42,693 bases of DNA from Sandaracinobacteroides sp041909755 (GCF_041909755.1 NZ_JAYRCW010000009.1:1-42693); one strand, 5' to 3'; positions 33,577-42,322 are shown, counted from the first letter of the stretch. Made by a program: numbers and translations. The notes: a model not told the origin generated them from the letters alone.

Positions 33577-34691
33577 GGGAGCTGGCGGAAACCCTCGTCC
33601 GACCTCTCGATCTCGCCCGCACGGCCCCTTTCTGGAGCTGGCTGGCGCCTGCGGCCGCCATCGTGGCGCTGGCGCTGTTCCACGCCCGCGCGTCGGATGT
33701 GTCGATCGCGCTGATGCTGGGCGCGCTGTTGATCCCGGCGGTGCTGGCCGCCGTCCACCATGCGGAAGTGATCGCGGTGAAGGTGGGGGAGCCGTTCGGC
33801 ACGCTGGTGCTGGCGCTGGCCGTCACCGTCATCGAATGCGCGCTTATCGTGACGCTGATGCTGGCAAAGCCGGGCGCATCAGCCGCGCTGCTGCGCGATA
33901 CCGTCTATTCGGCGGTGATGATCATCCTGGCGGGCGTGGTGGGGCTGTGCATCACCGTGGGGGCCGCGCGCCACCATGTGCAGCGCTTCGGCCTGCATGG
34001 CGTGTCCGCCGCCACCACGACGCTGGCGGCCCTTGCCGTGCTGGTGCTGGTGCTGCCCAATTTCACCACCTCCACCCTGGGCCCCACCTACACCAATTCG
34101 CAACTGATCCTGGTGGGGGCCGCCAGCCTGGTGCTGTGGCTGCTGTTCGTGGTGGTGCAGACGGTGCGTCACCGCGACTATTTCCTGCCCGAGGACGGCG
34201 GGGCCGACGAGCATCATGACGCGGGCAGCATCACCCCCCGGCAGATGTGGCTGGCGCTGGGGCTGCTGCTTGCCAGCCTGACGACCGTGGTGCTGCTTGC
34301 CAAGACCCTGTCCGACCCGCTGGCGGCCGCGATCGTGAAATCGGGCGCGCCGCTGTCGGCCGTCGGCGTGGTCATCGCCGGGGTCGTGCTGCTGCCCGAA
34401 GGAATCGCGGCCGTGCGCGCCGCCCGGAACGACCGGTTGCAGACCAGCCTGAACCTCGCGCTCGGCTCGGCGCTGGCGACCATCGGGCTGACGGTGCCCA
34501 TCATCGCGGGCCTGTCCGTCTTCTTCGGCTGGACCCTGGTGCTGGGCCTCGACGCCAAGGGCATCACCCTGCTGTCGCTCACCCTGCTCGTCTCGTCGAT
34601 GTCGCTCTCGACAGGGCGGACGACCGTGCTGCAGGGTGCCGTGCATCTGGTGATCTTCGCCTTCTTCCTGTTCACCTCCTTCGCACCCTGA
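33573..34691 (+). CDS. Calcium/proton (or sodium/proton) antiporter, ChaA-like CaCA family
   Basis: A 372-aa inner-membrane exchanger of the cation:calcium antiporter superfamily with about 11 hydrophobic helices. The two alpha-repeats are visible: GEPFGTLVLALAVTVIECAL near residue 70, and PEGIAAVRAARNDRLQTSLN with NLALGSALATIGLTVPI in the C-terminal half, both with the acidic residues needed for cation binding. A cytosolic loop rich in Asp and His (EDGGADEHHDAG) lies between. It is the last gene of the lgt operon (ATGA overlap). The exported ion could be Ca2+, Na+ or K+. Confidence 0.9.
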   Translation: MRELAETLVRPLDLARTAPFWSWLAPAAAIVALALFHARASDVSIALMLGALLIPAVLAAVHHAEVIAVKVGEPFGTLVLALAVTVIECALIVTLMLAKPGASAALLRDTVYSAVMIILAGVVGLCITVGAARHHVQRFGLHGVSAATTTLAALAVLVLVLPNFTTSTLGPTYTNSQLILVGAASLVLWLLFVVVQTVRHRDYFLPEDGGADEHHDAGSITPRQMWLALGLLLASLTTVVLLAKTLSDPLAAAIVKSGAPLSAVGVVIAGVVLLPEGIAAVRAARNDRLQTSLNLALGSALATIGLTVPIIAGLSVFFGWTLVLGLDAKGITLLSLTLLVSSMSLSTGRTTVLQGAVHLVIFAFFLFTSFAP

Positions 34692-34779
34692 TCCGGGCCG
34701 ATAGGCCGGAAGTCCATCCATCGAACGGAAACCTCGTGCGACTACTGCAACCGAACCCCCAAACAGCCGGAGAGTCCGC

Positions 34780-35448
34780 ATGCCCGCAAACTTCTCGCTT
34801 CCCCCGCTTCCGTTCGCCACGGACGCGCTGGCGCCGGCCATTTCCGCCGACACCTTCGCCCAGCACCATGCCGGCCATCACAAGGCCTATGTGGACAAGC
34901 TGAACGCGCTGGCCGACGCGCATGACTTCACCGACGCCAGCCTGCTGGACATCATCCGCGAAACCGCCGACGCCGACCCGGACGAAGTGTCGGAGCAGGT
35001 ATCGGCCGGCGACATCTTCGTGCACGCCGCCCAGCACTTCAATCACGCCTTCTACTGGAAGAGCCTGAGCCCCGACGGCGGCGCGCCCCAGGGCGCGCTG
35101 CTGGCCGCCATCGAGCGGGATTTCGGATCGGTCGAAAATCTGAAGACAGCCATGGTGGACGCGGGCGTCGACCATTTCGCCAGCGGCTGGGTGTGGCTGG
35201 TGGCCGACGAGGACGGCCGGCTGGAGGTGATGGGCGGCCATGACGCCCAGACCCCGGTGATCGAGGAGGATCTGAAGCCGATCCTGGTGCTGGATGTGTG
35301 GGAACATGCCTATTACCTGGATCATCAGCGCGCCCGGAAAGCCTATCTGGACGCGGTGACGGCAAGGCACCTGAACTGGGCCTTCGCCGCCGAGGCCTAT
35401 GCCGCGGACAGCGTGGAGGATCTGGATCTGGGCATCGGCAACGGCTGA
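34780..35448 (+). CDS. sodB: Superoxide dismutase, Fe/Mn family
   Basis: A 222-aa cytosolic dismutase. The metal ligands are His in QHHAGHHKAYVDKL, His in AAQHFNHAFYWKSL, and Asp and His in LDVWEHAYYLDH. AAQ before the second His region and DAQTP before the last strand favour iron (SodB-like) over manganese. There is a 10-residue insertion after the first helices (around ADADPDEVSEQVSAGD), so the protein is longer than the usual 195-205 aa. GGAGAG lies 6 nt before the ATG. The 88-bp spacer after the antiporter gene contains a small TCCGGGCC/GGCCGGA hairpin. Confidence 0.95.
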   Translation: MPANFSLPPLPFATDALAPAISADTFAQHHAGHHKAYVDKLNALADAHDFTDASLLDIIRETADADPDEVSEQVSAGDIFVHAAQHFNHAFYWKSLSPDGGAPQGALLAAIERDFGSVENLKTAMVDAGVDHFASGWVWLVADEDGRLEVMGGHDAQTPVIEEDLKPILVLDVWEHAYYLDHQRARKAYLDAVTARHLNWAFAAEAYAADSVEDLDLGIGNG

Positions 35449-35470
35449 AGGGCCGGGCGGTGCGCGGCGC

Positions 35471-36142
35471 TCAGGTCAGCGCCGCGAACCGCTCCACCAT
35501 GTCCGTCGGGCCTGAAACGATCAGCAGGTCCGACAGATAGACGACCGTATCCGGAACGGCCTGGATGAAGGGCTCGCGCGGGCGCTTCACGCCCACGATC
35601 GTCACGCCATGGGCCTTGCGCACGTCCGTCGCCATCAGGCTCTTGCCGGCCATGAAGCGGGGCACGCGGGTCTTCACGATGGCGAAGCCGTCGTCGAATT
35701 CGATGAAGTCCATCATCTTGCCCGTCACCAGATGGGCGACGCGCTCGCCCATTTCGGCCTCGGGATAGATCACATGCGCAGCGCCCACCCGCTCAAGGAT
35801 GCGGCCGTGATTGGCGTTCACGGCTTTCGCCCAGATGTCGCGGCAGCCGGCGTCGGCCAGCGCCACCACGGTCAGCACGCTGGCCTCGATATCGGAACCG
35901 ATGCCGACGACGGCGTGGGCCATTTCCCCGGCCCCCAGCTTCCGCAGCGCGGCCGGATTGGTGGTGTCGGCCTGCACCACATGGGTCAGCTCTTCCGACA
36001 TGGACTGGACGACCTCCATCGCCTGGTCCACGCCCAGCACCTCGTGCCCCATGCGCGTCAGCGATCGCGCGACCGCCGTGCCGAACCGGCCAAGGCCGAT
36101 CACCATCACCGGCGGGGCGTCCTTCTGGGCATCAGCCGACAA
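35471..36142 (-). CDS. Potassium channel regulatory subunit, TrkA/KtrA type
   Basis: A 223-aa cytoplasmic RCK protein that gates the potassium translocator by nucleotide binding. The Rossmann motif VMVIGLGRFGTAVA lies near the N-terminus, the ribose-binding Asp is in VLGVDQAMEVV, and the C-terminal RCK_C domain follows VAHLVTGKMMDFIEFDDGFA. One RCK unit is present, as in KtrA, against two in E. coli TrkA. The TTG at 36142 is chosen because AGGAG precedes it by 7 nt; it lies 11 nt inside the end of trkH, consistent with translational coupling. The next possible starts lack a ribosome site. Confidence 0.88.
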   Translation of the reverse strand: MSADAQKDAPPVMVIGLGRFGTAVARSLTRMGHEVLGVDQAMEVVQSMSEELTHVVQADTTNPAALRKLGAGEMAHAVVGIGSDIEASVLTVVALADAGCRDIWAKAVNANHGRILERVGAAHVIYPEAEMGERVAHLVTGKMMDFIEFDDGFAIVKTRVPRFMAGKSLMATDVRKAHGVTIVGVKRPREPFIQAVPDTVVYLSDLLIVSGPTDMVERFAALT

Positions 36143-37334
36143 TCGGTTTCTCCTCGGGATAGCGGATGGGCGAATGGCGCATGCGGGTGGCGAGCGCCGT
36201 GGCCAGCGAAACGGTGCCGACGCGCCCCACATACATCATGATCACCAGCACCAGCTGCCCGCCGGGCGGCATGCTGGCGGAAAGGCCGGTGGAGAGGCCG
36301 ACGGTCGCGAAGGCGGAAATCACCTCGAACATGATCTTCTCGACCGGCGCATCCACGAAGCTCGCCAGCACCAGCAGCGCGAGCGACACAGCCCCCACCG
36401 CCGTCAGCGCCACGGCGACGGCCTGACGCTGCACATTGGGGCAGATGCGGCGGCGAAAGGCGACGGAATCGGTCTGGCCCCGGATCTCGCTGAGGACCAC
36501 GAAGCCCAGCAGCAGGAAGGTGGTGATGCGGATACCCCCCGCGGTGGAGGCGCTGCCGCCGCCGATCAGCATCAGCGCGGACGAGATCAGCGTCGAATCC
36601 GCCCCCATCGCCGCCGTGTCGTGCAGGTTGAAGCCGCCGGATCGCGTCATCACCGAATGGAACAGCGCGCCCAGCAGCTTTTCGGACAGGCCGGCCTTCC
36701 CCAGCGTCGCCGGGTTGGTCCATTCGAACAGCAGGATCGCGGCCATCCCGATCAGCGTGAGACCAAGGCTGCCCCACAGGGTGAGCTTGGTGTGGATCGA
36801 CCAGCCCTGCGGCCGGCGCCATTCCCGCCGCAGCTCAAGCAGCACGGGAAAGCCGATGCCGCCCAGGATCACGCCGATCATCAGCGGAATGCCCAGCAGC
36901 CAGTCCCCCGAGTGGGCGGCAAGCCCTTCGGGCAGGGTGGAAAATCCGGCGTTCACATAGGCCATCACCGAATGGAACAGCCCCTGCCACAGGGCCTGCC
37001 CCAGCGGCATGCCATAGCCAAGGAAACGCAGCGTCAGACACAGGGCCAGGATAGCCTCTGTCACTAGCGTCACCGCAAGCACCAGCCGAAGCACGGTGCG
37101 CACATCGCCCAGGTCCAGGCTTTTCATCTCGCTCTGCGCGAGCAGCCGGCTTTTCAGCCGCAGTTGCCGCGTGACGAGCAGGCCCAGCAGCGTCGCGCCC
37201 GTCATGATGCCGATGCCGCCGGCCTGCGCCAGCAGCAGCATCACCCCATGCCCGAAAGGGGACCAGTAGGTGGGCGTGTCCACCACCACCAGCCCCGTCA
37301 CGCAGAAGGCCGAGGTGGCGGTGAACAGCGCCAC
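36132..37334 (-). CDS. Potassium translocator TrkH/KtrB type, 5' end disrupted by TAG
   Basis: A potassium-transporting membrane subunit. The four pore-loop signatures are present: AFCVTGL, AYVNAGFSTL, VMTRSGGFN and FATVGLSTGL, with the filter glycines. The GTG at 37334 is the first standard start after an in-frame TAG at 37466-37464, but using it would delete the first membrane helix. Between the TAG and 37334 the frame reads AVAHPERAIPLAFLIGIAVG, then TLLLALPVSR, which is a normal TrkH N-terminus. An ATG five codons before the TAG (37481) would give a 449-aa protein. So the gene is either a recent nonsense mutant, a base error, or uses an unusual start. It is coupled to the TrkA/KtrA-type gene. 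Confidence 0.85.
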   Translation of the reverse strand: MALFTATSAFCVTGLVVVDTPTYWSPFGHGVMLLLAQAGGIGIMTGATLLGLLVTRQLRLKSRLLAQSEMKSLDLGDVRTVLRLVLAVTLVTEAILALCLTLRFLGYGMPLGQALWQGLFHSVMAYVNAGFSTLPEGLAAHSGDWLLGIPLMIGVILGGIGFPVLLELRREWRRPQGWSIHTKLTLWGSLGLTLIGMAAILLFEWTNPATLGKAGLSEKLLGALFHSVMTRSGGFNLHDTAAMGADSTLISSALMLIGGGSASTAGGIRITTFLLLGFVVLSEIRGQTDSVAFRRRICPNVQRQAVAVALTAVGAVSLALLVLASFVDAPVEKIMFEVISAFATVGLSTGLSASMPPGGQLVLVIMMYVGRVGTVSLATALATRMRHSPIRYPEEKPIVG

Positions 37335-37600
37335 GATCAGCGGCGCGCCGCCTTCGCCCGCAAGCCCGCCCGCCCGCGAAACGGGCAGCGCCAGAAGCAG
37401 CGTGCCGACGGCAATGCCGATCAGGAAGGCGAGCGGGATCGCACGCTCAGGGTGCGCGACGGCCTATCGGCCCGTTCCCATCGATCCGGAAGCCCCAGCC
37501 ACAGCGGCGAAACCTGCCACGGCGGGGGCGACGGCGCAACGGGCCCGCGCCGGATGGCGCGCAACAGGCAGGCGCCGGGTGGCGCCCGCCCGAGGGATCG

Positions 37601-38200
37601 TCAGGCCGTCAGCTTCGCGGCCACTTCGGCGGCATGGCGGCCCAGGAACCTCGCACCGTCCAGTTCGGTCTGGCTGGGCTGGCGGCTGCCGTCTCCGTTG
37701 GCGATGGTGGTGGCGCCATAGGGCGCGCCGCCCGTGACTTCATCATTCCGCATCTGCCCCTGGAAGCTGTAGGGCAGGCCCGTCAGCACCATGCCATGGT
37801 GCATCAGCGTGGTCAGGATGGAGAACAGCGTGGTTTCCTGCCCGCCATGCTGGGTCGCGGTGGAGGTGAAGGCCGCGCCCACCTTGCCGATCAGCTTGCC
37901 CTGGAACCACAGGCCGCCGGTCTGGTCCCAGAAGTTCGCCATCTGCGAGGCGACCCGGCCAAAGCGGGTGGGGCTGCCGACGATGATCGCATCATAGTCT
38001 TCCAGTTCGGCAACGGTCGCGATCGGGGCCTTCTGGTCCAGCTTGAAGTGGCTGGCCTTCGCGACCTCGTCCGGCACCAGTTCCGGCACGCGCTTCACCA
38101 CCGCTTCAGCGCCGGCCGAACGGGCGCCCTCGGCGACGGCGTCCGCCATCGTCTCCAGATGGCCGTAGGAGGAATAATAGAGGACGAGAACCTTGGTCAT
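37601..38200 (-). CDS. wrbA: NAD(P)H:quinone oxidoreductase, WrbA family
   Basis: A 199-aa FMN flavoprotein that reduces quinones by two electrons. The flavodoxin-like FMN site is VLVLYYSSYGHLETMADAVA, and the second loop is YDAIIVGSPTRFGRVASQMA. AAFTSTATQHGGQETTLFSI and LPYSFQGQMRNDEVTGGAPY are WrbA-specific. GGAGCAG lies just before the ATG at 38200. It follows pirin on the same strand after a terminator-like hairpin. Confidence 0.96.
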   Translation of the reverse strand: MTKVLVLYYSSYGHLETMADAVAEGARSAGAEAVVKRVPELVPDEVAKASHFKLDQKAPIATVAELEDYDAIIVGSPTRFGRVASQMANFWDQTGGLWFQGKLIGKVGAAFTSTATQHGGQETTLFSILTTLMHHGMVLTGLPYSFQGQMRNDEVTGGAPYGATTIANGDGSRQPSQTELDGARFLGRHAAEVAAKLTA

Positions 38201-38231
38201 TGGACTGCTCCTTGAGGATTAAAGAGGGGAA

Positions 38232-38258
38232 GAGGCCCCGCCGCGCGGGCGGGGCCTC
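38232..38258 (-). terminator. Terminator between pirin and wrbA
   Basis: GAGGCCCCGCC, a CGCGC loop and GGCGGGGCCTC give a perfect 11-bp stem 10 bp after the pirin stop, followed on the minus strand by TTCCCCTCTTTAAT. It would lower read-through into wrbA. Confidence 0.75.
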
Positions 38259-38267
38259 CATGAAGGG

Positions 38268-38966
38268 TCATTTCAGGGCGTCGACGAGGACGAGCTCGCT
38301 GTCCTCCAGCGCCTCGATCGTCAGCTCTTCGACATCGCGGATGGCGACGCCGTCGCGGGCGTTCACCGTCTTGCCGTCGATCCGCACCCGGCCTTCGGCC
38401 GGCACCAGATAGCCGACGCGCCCCGGCCCGAACCGATAGCTGGTGGCAGTGCCCGCCTTCAGCGTCGCGCCCAGCACCCGGGCCGGGGTCTGGATCGGCA
38501 GCGCGCCGTCGTCGCCCATCCCGCTCGCCAGCGGCACGAAGGCCCCGGCGCGATCGCCCTTGGGGAAAGGCCGCGCGCCCCAGGCCGGCTTCGCGTTCAG
38601 CGCTTCCGGCAGGATCCAGATCTGGAAGATGCGGGTTTCCTCGTCCTCCAGATTATATTCCGCGTGGCGCACGCCGGTGCCCGCGCTCATCACCTGCACG
38701 TCGCCCGCTTCGGTGCGGCCGCGATTGCCCATGCTGTCTTCGTGGGTGATCGCCCCCGAACGGACATAGGTGATGATCTCCATGTCCTTGTGGGGGTGCG
38801 GCGGGAAGCCGGATTGCGGGGCGATGATGTCATCGTTCCACACCCGGATCGCCCCCCAGCCCATGCGGGCAGGCTCGTGATAGCCGGCGAAGCTGAAATG
38901 ATGGTGCGCGTCCAGCCAGCCATGGTTGGCGGCGCCCAGCGTCTCGAACGGACGTACTTCGATCAT
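38268..38966 (-). CDS. Pirin family protein
   Basis: A 232-aa bicupin. The metal-binding site of the first cupin is in SGFPPHPHKDMEIITYVRSG and the later THEDSMGNRG and GTGVRHAEYN; these carry the His and Glu ligands. NHGWLDAHHHFSFAGYHEPA is diagnostic for pirins. Some members (YhaK/YhhW) degrade quercetin in vitro and others act as redox-responsive regulators. AGGAG lies 8 nt before the ATG at 38966. It diverges from a LysR regulator across 98 bp, a common arrangement for pirin genes. Confidence 0.93.
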   Translation of the reverse strand: MIEVRPFETLGAANHGWLDAHHHFSFAGYHEPARMGWGAIRVWNDDIIAPQSGFPPHPHKDMEIITYVRSGAITHEDSMGNRGRTEAGDVQVMSAGTGVRHAEYNLEDEETRIFQIWILPEALNAKPAWGARPFPKGDRAGAFVPLASGMGDDGALPIQTPARVLGATLKAGTATSYRFGPGRVGYLVPAEGRVRIDGKTVNARDGVAIRDVEELTIEALEDSELVLVDALK

Positions 38967-39064
38967 CCCTTGTCTCCTGCAATCCGGTCGCCCGGAACGC
39001 CCCTTCATTTACGGGCCGGATTGCGATAGAAAAGTGGAAGGATCGAAAGGAATCGTTTCAGAAA

Positions 39065-40012
39065 ATGTTGGTGCCGGATTTCGAGGCCTGGGACCTGTTC
39101 GTGGCGGTGGCGGAAGCCGGCAGCTTCGCCGGCGCCGCGCGGGCGCGGAACCTGTCCGTCCCCACCGTCTCCCGCGCGGTGGCGCGGCTGGAAGAGCGGC
39201 TGGGCGCGGCCTTGTTCCACCGCACGTCGCGCCGCCTCTCGCTCTCCGTCCTCGGGCAGGATGCGCTCGCCGAGGCGCAGGCGCTGGTGCTGGCCGCACA
39301 GAAGATGGAGGAGCGGCTGGGCGAGGCGACGGCCATTCCCGCCGGCGTGATCCGGCTGGCAGCCCCGCTGGAATTCGGCCGCGCCCATATCGCCCCCCTG
39401 CTGCCCGAGTTCCTGGCCCGCCATCCGCAGGTCTCGATCGACCTCAGCCTGGACGACGCGCGGATCGACATCGTCGCGTCCGGGCAGGATGTGGTGCTGC
39501 GCATCGGCCAGCTGGCGGATTCCAGCCTGATCGCGCGCCGGCTGTGCCCTGTTCAGCGCATCCCCGTCGCCAGCCCCGCCTACCTTCAGGCGCATGGCCG
39601 GCCGTTGCACCCCGCCGATCTGGCGAAGCATCAGTGCCTTCTCTACACCAATGTCAGCCCGCCCGATGTCTGGCGCTTCGCCGGGCCGGATGGTGCGGAC
39701 TACAGCGTGACGGTGTCTGGCCCGTTGCGCGCCAACAGCGGCGGCGCGCTGAACCCCGCCTGCCTCGCCGGCGCGGGCATCGCGCTCCAGCCCGACTTCC
39801 TGGTGGCGGATCTGCTGGAGGACGGCCGGCTGGAACCCCTGCTGTGCGACTGGCGGCCCGCCCCGCTCGGCCTTTACCTGATCACCCCGCCCAGCCCGCT
39901 GCGCCCGCTGCGCGTCAGGCTGCTGATGGACTGGCTGGCAGAGCGGCTGCGGACGCCGCCATGGGCGTGGACGCCGGAGAAAGCCGCCCGGGATCGACCA
40001 GCCGCGCCATAG
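39065..40012 (+). CDS. LysR-type transcriptional regulator
   Basis: A 315-aa regulator. The N-terminal winged helix is visible as DLFVAVAEAGSFAGAARARN, VPTVSRAVARLEERLGAALF and HRTSRRLSL. The C-terminal half is a periplasmic-binding-like effector domain of the CrgA/YhjC type (IRLAAPLEFGRAHIAPLLPE). By LysR habit it should control its own gene and the divergent pirin gene, possibly with wrbA; the effector is likely a quinone or electrophile, which is inference. The last 98 bp overlap the end of the convergent mnmC gene. Confidence 0.93.
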   Translation: MLVPDFEAWDLFVAVAEAGSFAGAARARNLSVPTVSRAVARLEERLGAALFHRTSRRLSLSVLGQDALAEAQALVLAAQKMEERLGEATAIPAGVIRLAAPLEFGRAHIAPLLPEFLARHPQVSIDLSLDDARIDIVASGQDVVLRIGQLADSSLIARRLCPVQRIPVASPAYLQAHGRPLHPADLAKHQCLLYTNVSPPDVWRFAGPDGADYSVTVSGPLRANSGGALNPACLAGAGIALQPDFLVADLLEDGRLEPLLCDWRPAPLGLYLITPPSPLRPLRVRLLMDWLAERLRTPPWAWTPEKAARDRPAAP

Positions 40013-41660
40013 CGGCCGACAGCGGCGAGGGCACGCCCGCCAGCAGCGCCGCCACATGTTCCGCCAGCAGCGGCGCCAGCGCGAAGCCGCGTCCGCCGAA
40101 GCCGCCAAGCACGAACAGCCCGCCGCCCAGCGCCCCCGCGACCGGCTGATGATCGCCCGCCGCCGCCCGCACGCCCGCGACCGCCCCCAGTTCCACCCCG
40201 GCAAGCTGCGCGGCGAGATCGGGCATCCGCCGGGCAAGCCCCTCCAGATTTCGCTGCTGGTCCGCCGCCCGCACGGCGGGATCGGCATCGCCCCGATCGT
40301 GCGTCGCGCCGAACAACAGCCCCGATTCCGTCGGCACGACATAGCCGCCCCAGCTCGTGGGCGGCCGGTCGAGCGGTATGTCCGCCGTCGTCACCTGCCC
40401 CCGGATAGGCCGCAGCGGCAGCCCTGCCAGCGCCGCCGTCGCGAAGCCCGCCGCGATCACCACCGCATCGAACGGGCCTTCTCCGCCGATCCGCCAGCCG
40501 TCCGGTCCCTGCACAGGCGCGTCCACGCGGGCGGACTTCACATCCCCCAGCCAGCAGGCCCGCAGCCGGTCTGGCGCTACCACCAGCGCATCCCCGAAAA
40601 CCAATTTGTCACCGTACAGAGACAAACTGCCCGGCGGAAACAGTCCTGACGCCGCAGTCGCCTCCGCCCGCCCGATCTCGCCCGGCTTCAGCAGGCGTTC
40701 CGCCCCCCGCGCGATCACCGCCCCCGGCGCGCTGCGCCCGATCCGCTCGACCGCCCGGCGGAATGCCAGCGCGTGCAGCGCCGCCCCCGCCTCGCTCCCC
40801 GCCGCCAGCCGGGGCGAAACGAGCGCGGCCGGGTTGCCCGACGCCATCTGCCCGTCGGCAAAGATCCTCGGCTCCATGCCCAGGTCGCGGAACGCCAGCG
40901 CCAGCGACGCGCCCGCGATCCCTGCCCCGATGACGGCGACGCGCGGCAGGGGCGGATCAGCCGGTTCACCGGGCAGGCAGGCTTCCAGTCGCTCGCGCTT
41001 GCCCGTGAAGCCCGGCATCCGCGCGACCGTGAAGCCCGCATCCGCCAGCCCGCGCCGCACCGCGCCCGCCACGGACCAGGTGGCCGCCCGACCGCCGGGA
41101 GCCGTCCGTTCTGCCACCTGCCGCAGGATTTCAGGTGTCCACATCGCCGGGTTCCTGGCCGGCGAAAATCCGTCGAGAAACCAGGCGTCGGCCCGGCCGC
41201 CCCACCCGGCCAGCGCTGCGCCCACATCGTCGATCATCAGATCAAGCATTGCGCCCAGCGCCGGAAAATCGATCCGGTGCAGCCCGCGCGCGCCTGCGGG
41301 CCATTGCGCCAGCAATTGCGCGGCAAGGTCCGCCAGCTCCGGGAAGGCCGCCAGCGCGCGGGCGGCATCCGCCTTCGCCAGCGGGAAGCCTTCCACCGAA
41401 AACAGGTGCAGCGTCGCATCGGGCGGCCGGTTGGCGCCCCACGCCGCCAGCACGGCCAGCATGTTGAGCCCGGTGCCGAAGCCCAGTTCGGCCACGGTGA
41501 AGCGCCGCCGCCCGTGCCAGCGCGCCGGCAGACCGCACCCGGCCAGGAACACCGCCCGGCTCTGCGCCAGCGCCCCGCTGCGGGAGGCATAGACATCCCC
41601 GAACCGGCGCGACACCAGCGCGCCCTCCTCCCAGGCGGCGCCCGGGTCGGTCGCGGTCAC
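39915..41660 (-). CDS. mnmC: Bifunctional tRNA 5-methylaminomethyl-2-thiouridine synthase MnmC
   Basis: MnmC finishes mnm5s2U34 in tRNA. The 581-aa protein has both halves. Residues 1-240 are the methyltransferase (MnmC2), with the SAM motif VAELGFGTGLNMLAVLAAWG and DAWFLDGFSPARNPAMWTPE. Residues 245-560 are the FAD-dependent oxidoreductase (MnmC1), with VAVIGAGIAGASLALAFRDL and the C-terminal FVLGGFGGRGFALAPLLAEH. The start is a GTG at 41660 overlapping the stop of the cyclophilin gene (GTGA). The C-terminal 25 residues are Ala/Pro/Ser-rich and overlap the LysR gene on the other strand. Confidence 0.95.
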   Translation of the reverse strand: MTATDPGAAWEEGALVSRRFGDVYASRSGALAQSRAVFLAGCGLPARWHGRRRFTVAELGFGTGLNMLAVLAAWGANRPPDATLHLFSVEGFPLAKADAARALAAFPELADLAAQLLAQWPAGARGLHRIDFPALGAMLDLMIDDVGAALAGWGGRADAWFLDGFSPARNPAMWTPEILRQVAERTAPGGRAATWSVAGAVRRGLADAGFTVARMPGFTGKRERLEACLPGEPADPPLPRVAVIGAGIAGASLALAFRDLGMEPRIFADGQMASGNPAALVSPRLAAGSEAGAALHALAFRRAVERIGRSAPGAVIARGAERLLKPGEIGRAEATAASGLFPPGSLSLYGDKLVFGDALVVAPDRLRACWLGDVKSARVDAPVQGPDGWRIGGEGPFDAVVIAAGFATAALAGLPLRPIRGQVTTADIPLDRPPTSWGGYVVPTESGLLFGATHDRGDADPAVRAADQQRNLEGLARRMPDLAAQLAGVELGAVAGVRAAAGDHQPVAGALGGGLFVLGGFGGRGFALAPLLAEHVAALLAGVPSPLSAAMARLVDPGRLSPASTPMAASAAALPASPSAA

Positions 41661-42322
41661 TTGGGCGCGCGGCGCGCCGTCTCGACGGGCACGGGCTTGG
41701 CGATCATCTGCCCCTTCATCACGCCCACGCCCTCGGTCGCGGAAACGGGGGAGGCGAGGATCTTCTTCACCACGTCCATCCCGTCCACCACGCGGCCAAA
41801 GGCGGCGAACCCGGCATTGTCCCCCTTGGCGGCCGGGTTGGCGTCCAGCGTGGAGAGATTTCCGATAATGATGAAGAAATCCGCCGCCGCCGTGCCGGGC
41901 GCCAGCCGCGCCATGGAAATCGTGCCGTCCGTGTGGCTGAGGCCGGTCTTCGTCGTCGGCTCGTGCGCGATCGGCGGCAGCAGCTTTTTCTGGTCGCGCT
42001 GGCCCGCCTGGATCAGCCCCAGATCAGGGCGCCCCGGAAAGGTCAGCGCGCGATAGAAGCTGATCCCGTCGAAGCGCTTCTGGTCCACATATTTCAGGAA
42101 GTTGGCCGAGGTGACGGGCGCGCGCTCCACCTCCAGTTCGATGACGATCGGGCCATGCGCCGTCTGCAGCTTCACCCGTTCGGTCTTCCATTGTTTCGCG
42201 GGCGGCGGCGGGGGCACTTCCTGCGCGGGCGGCGCCGGTTGCGCTGGCGGCGCTTCGGACTGCCGGGCGATGGCGGGAAGGGCGGACAGCAGCAGGGCTG
42301 CCGAAAGGATGGCGCGAATCAT
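41657..42322 (-). CDS. Periplasmic peptidyl-prolyl cis-trans isomerase, cyclophilin type
   Basis: A 221-aa secreted cyclophilin. A signal peptide (MIRAILSAALLLSALPAIAR) is followed by a Pro-rich linker (residues 25-43). The cyclophilin domain reads GPIVIELEVERAPVTSANFL, then FDGISFYRALTF, the PPIase region SHTDGTISMARLAPGTAAAD, FFIIIGN and FAAFGRVVDGMDVVKKILAS. The His/Trp residues of the immunophilin pocket differ from the human type, as usual for bacteria. It is coupled to mnmC (GTGA) and diverges from phenylalanine hydroxylase over 47 bp. Confidence 0.93.
   Translation of the reverse strand: MIRAILSAALLLSALPAIARQSEAPPAQPAPPAQEVPPPPPAKQWKTERVKLQTAHGPIVIELEVERAPVTSANFLKYVDQKRFDGISFYRALTFPGRPDLGLIQAGQRDQKKLLPPIAHEPTTKTGLSHTDGTISMARLAPGTAAADFFIIIGNLSTLDANPAAKGDNAGFAAFGRVVDGMDVVKKILASPVSATEGVGVMKGQMIAKPVPVETARRAPK

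Noticed and set aside
36132..37334. Complete 400-aa TrkH starting at the GTG
   Set aside because: This start would drop the first membrane helix that is plainly encoded just upstream in the same frame.
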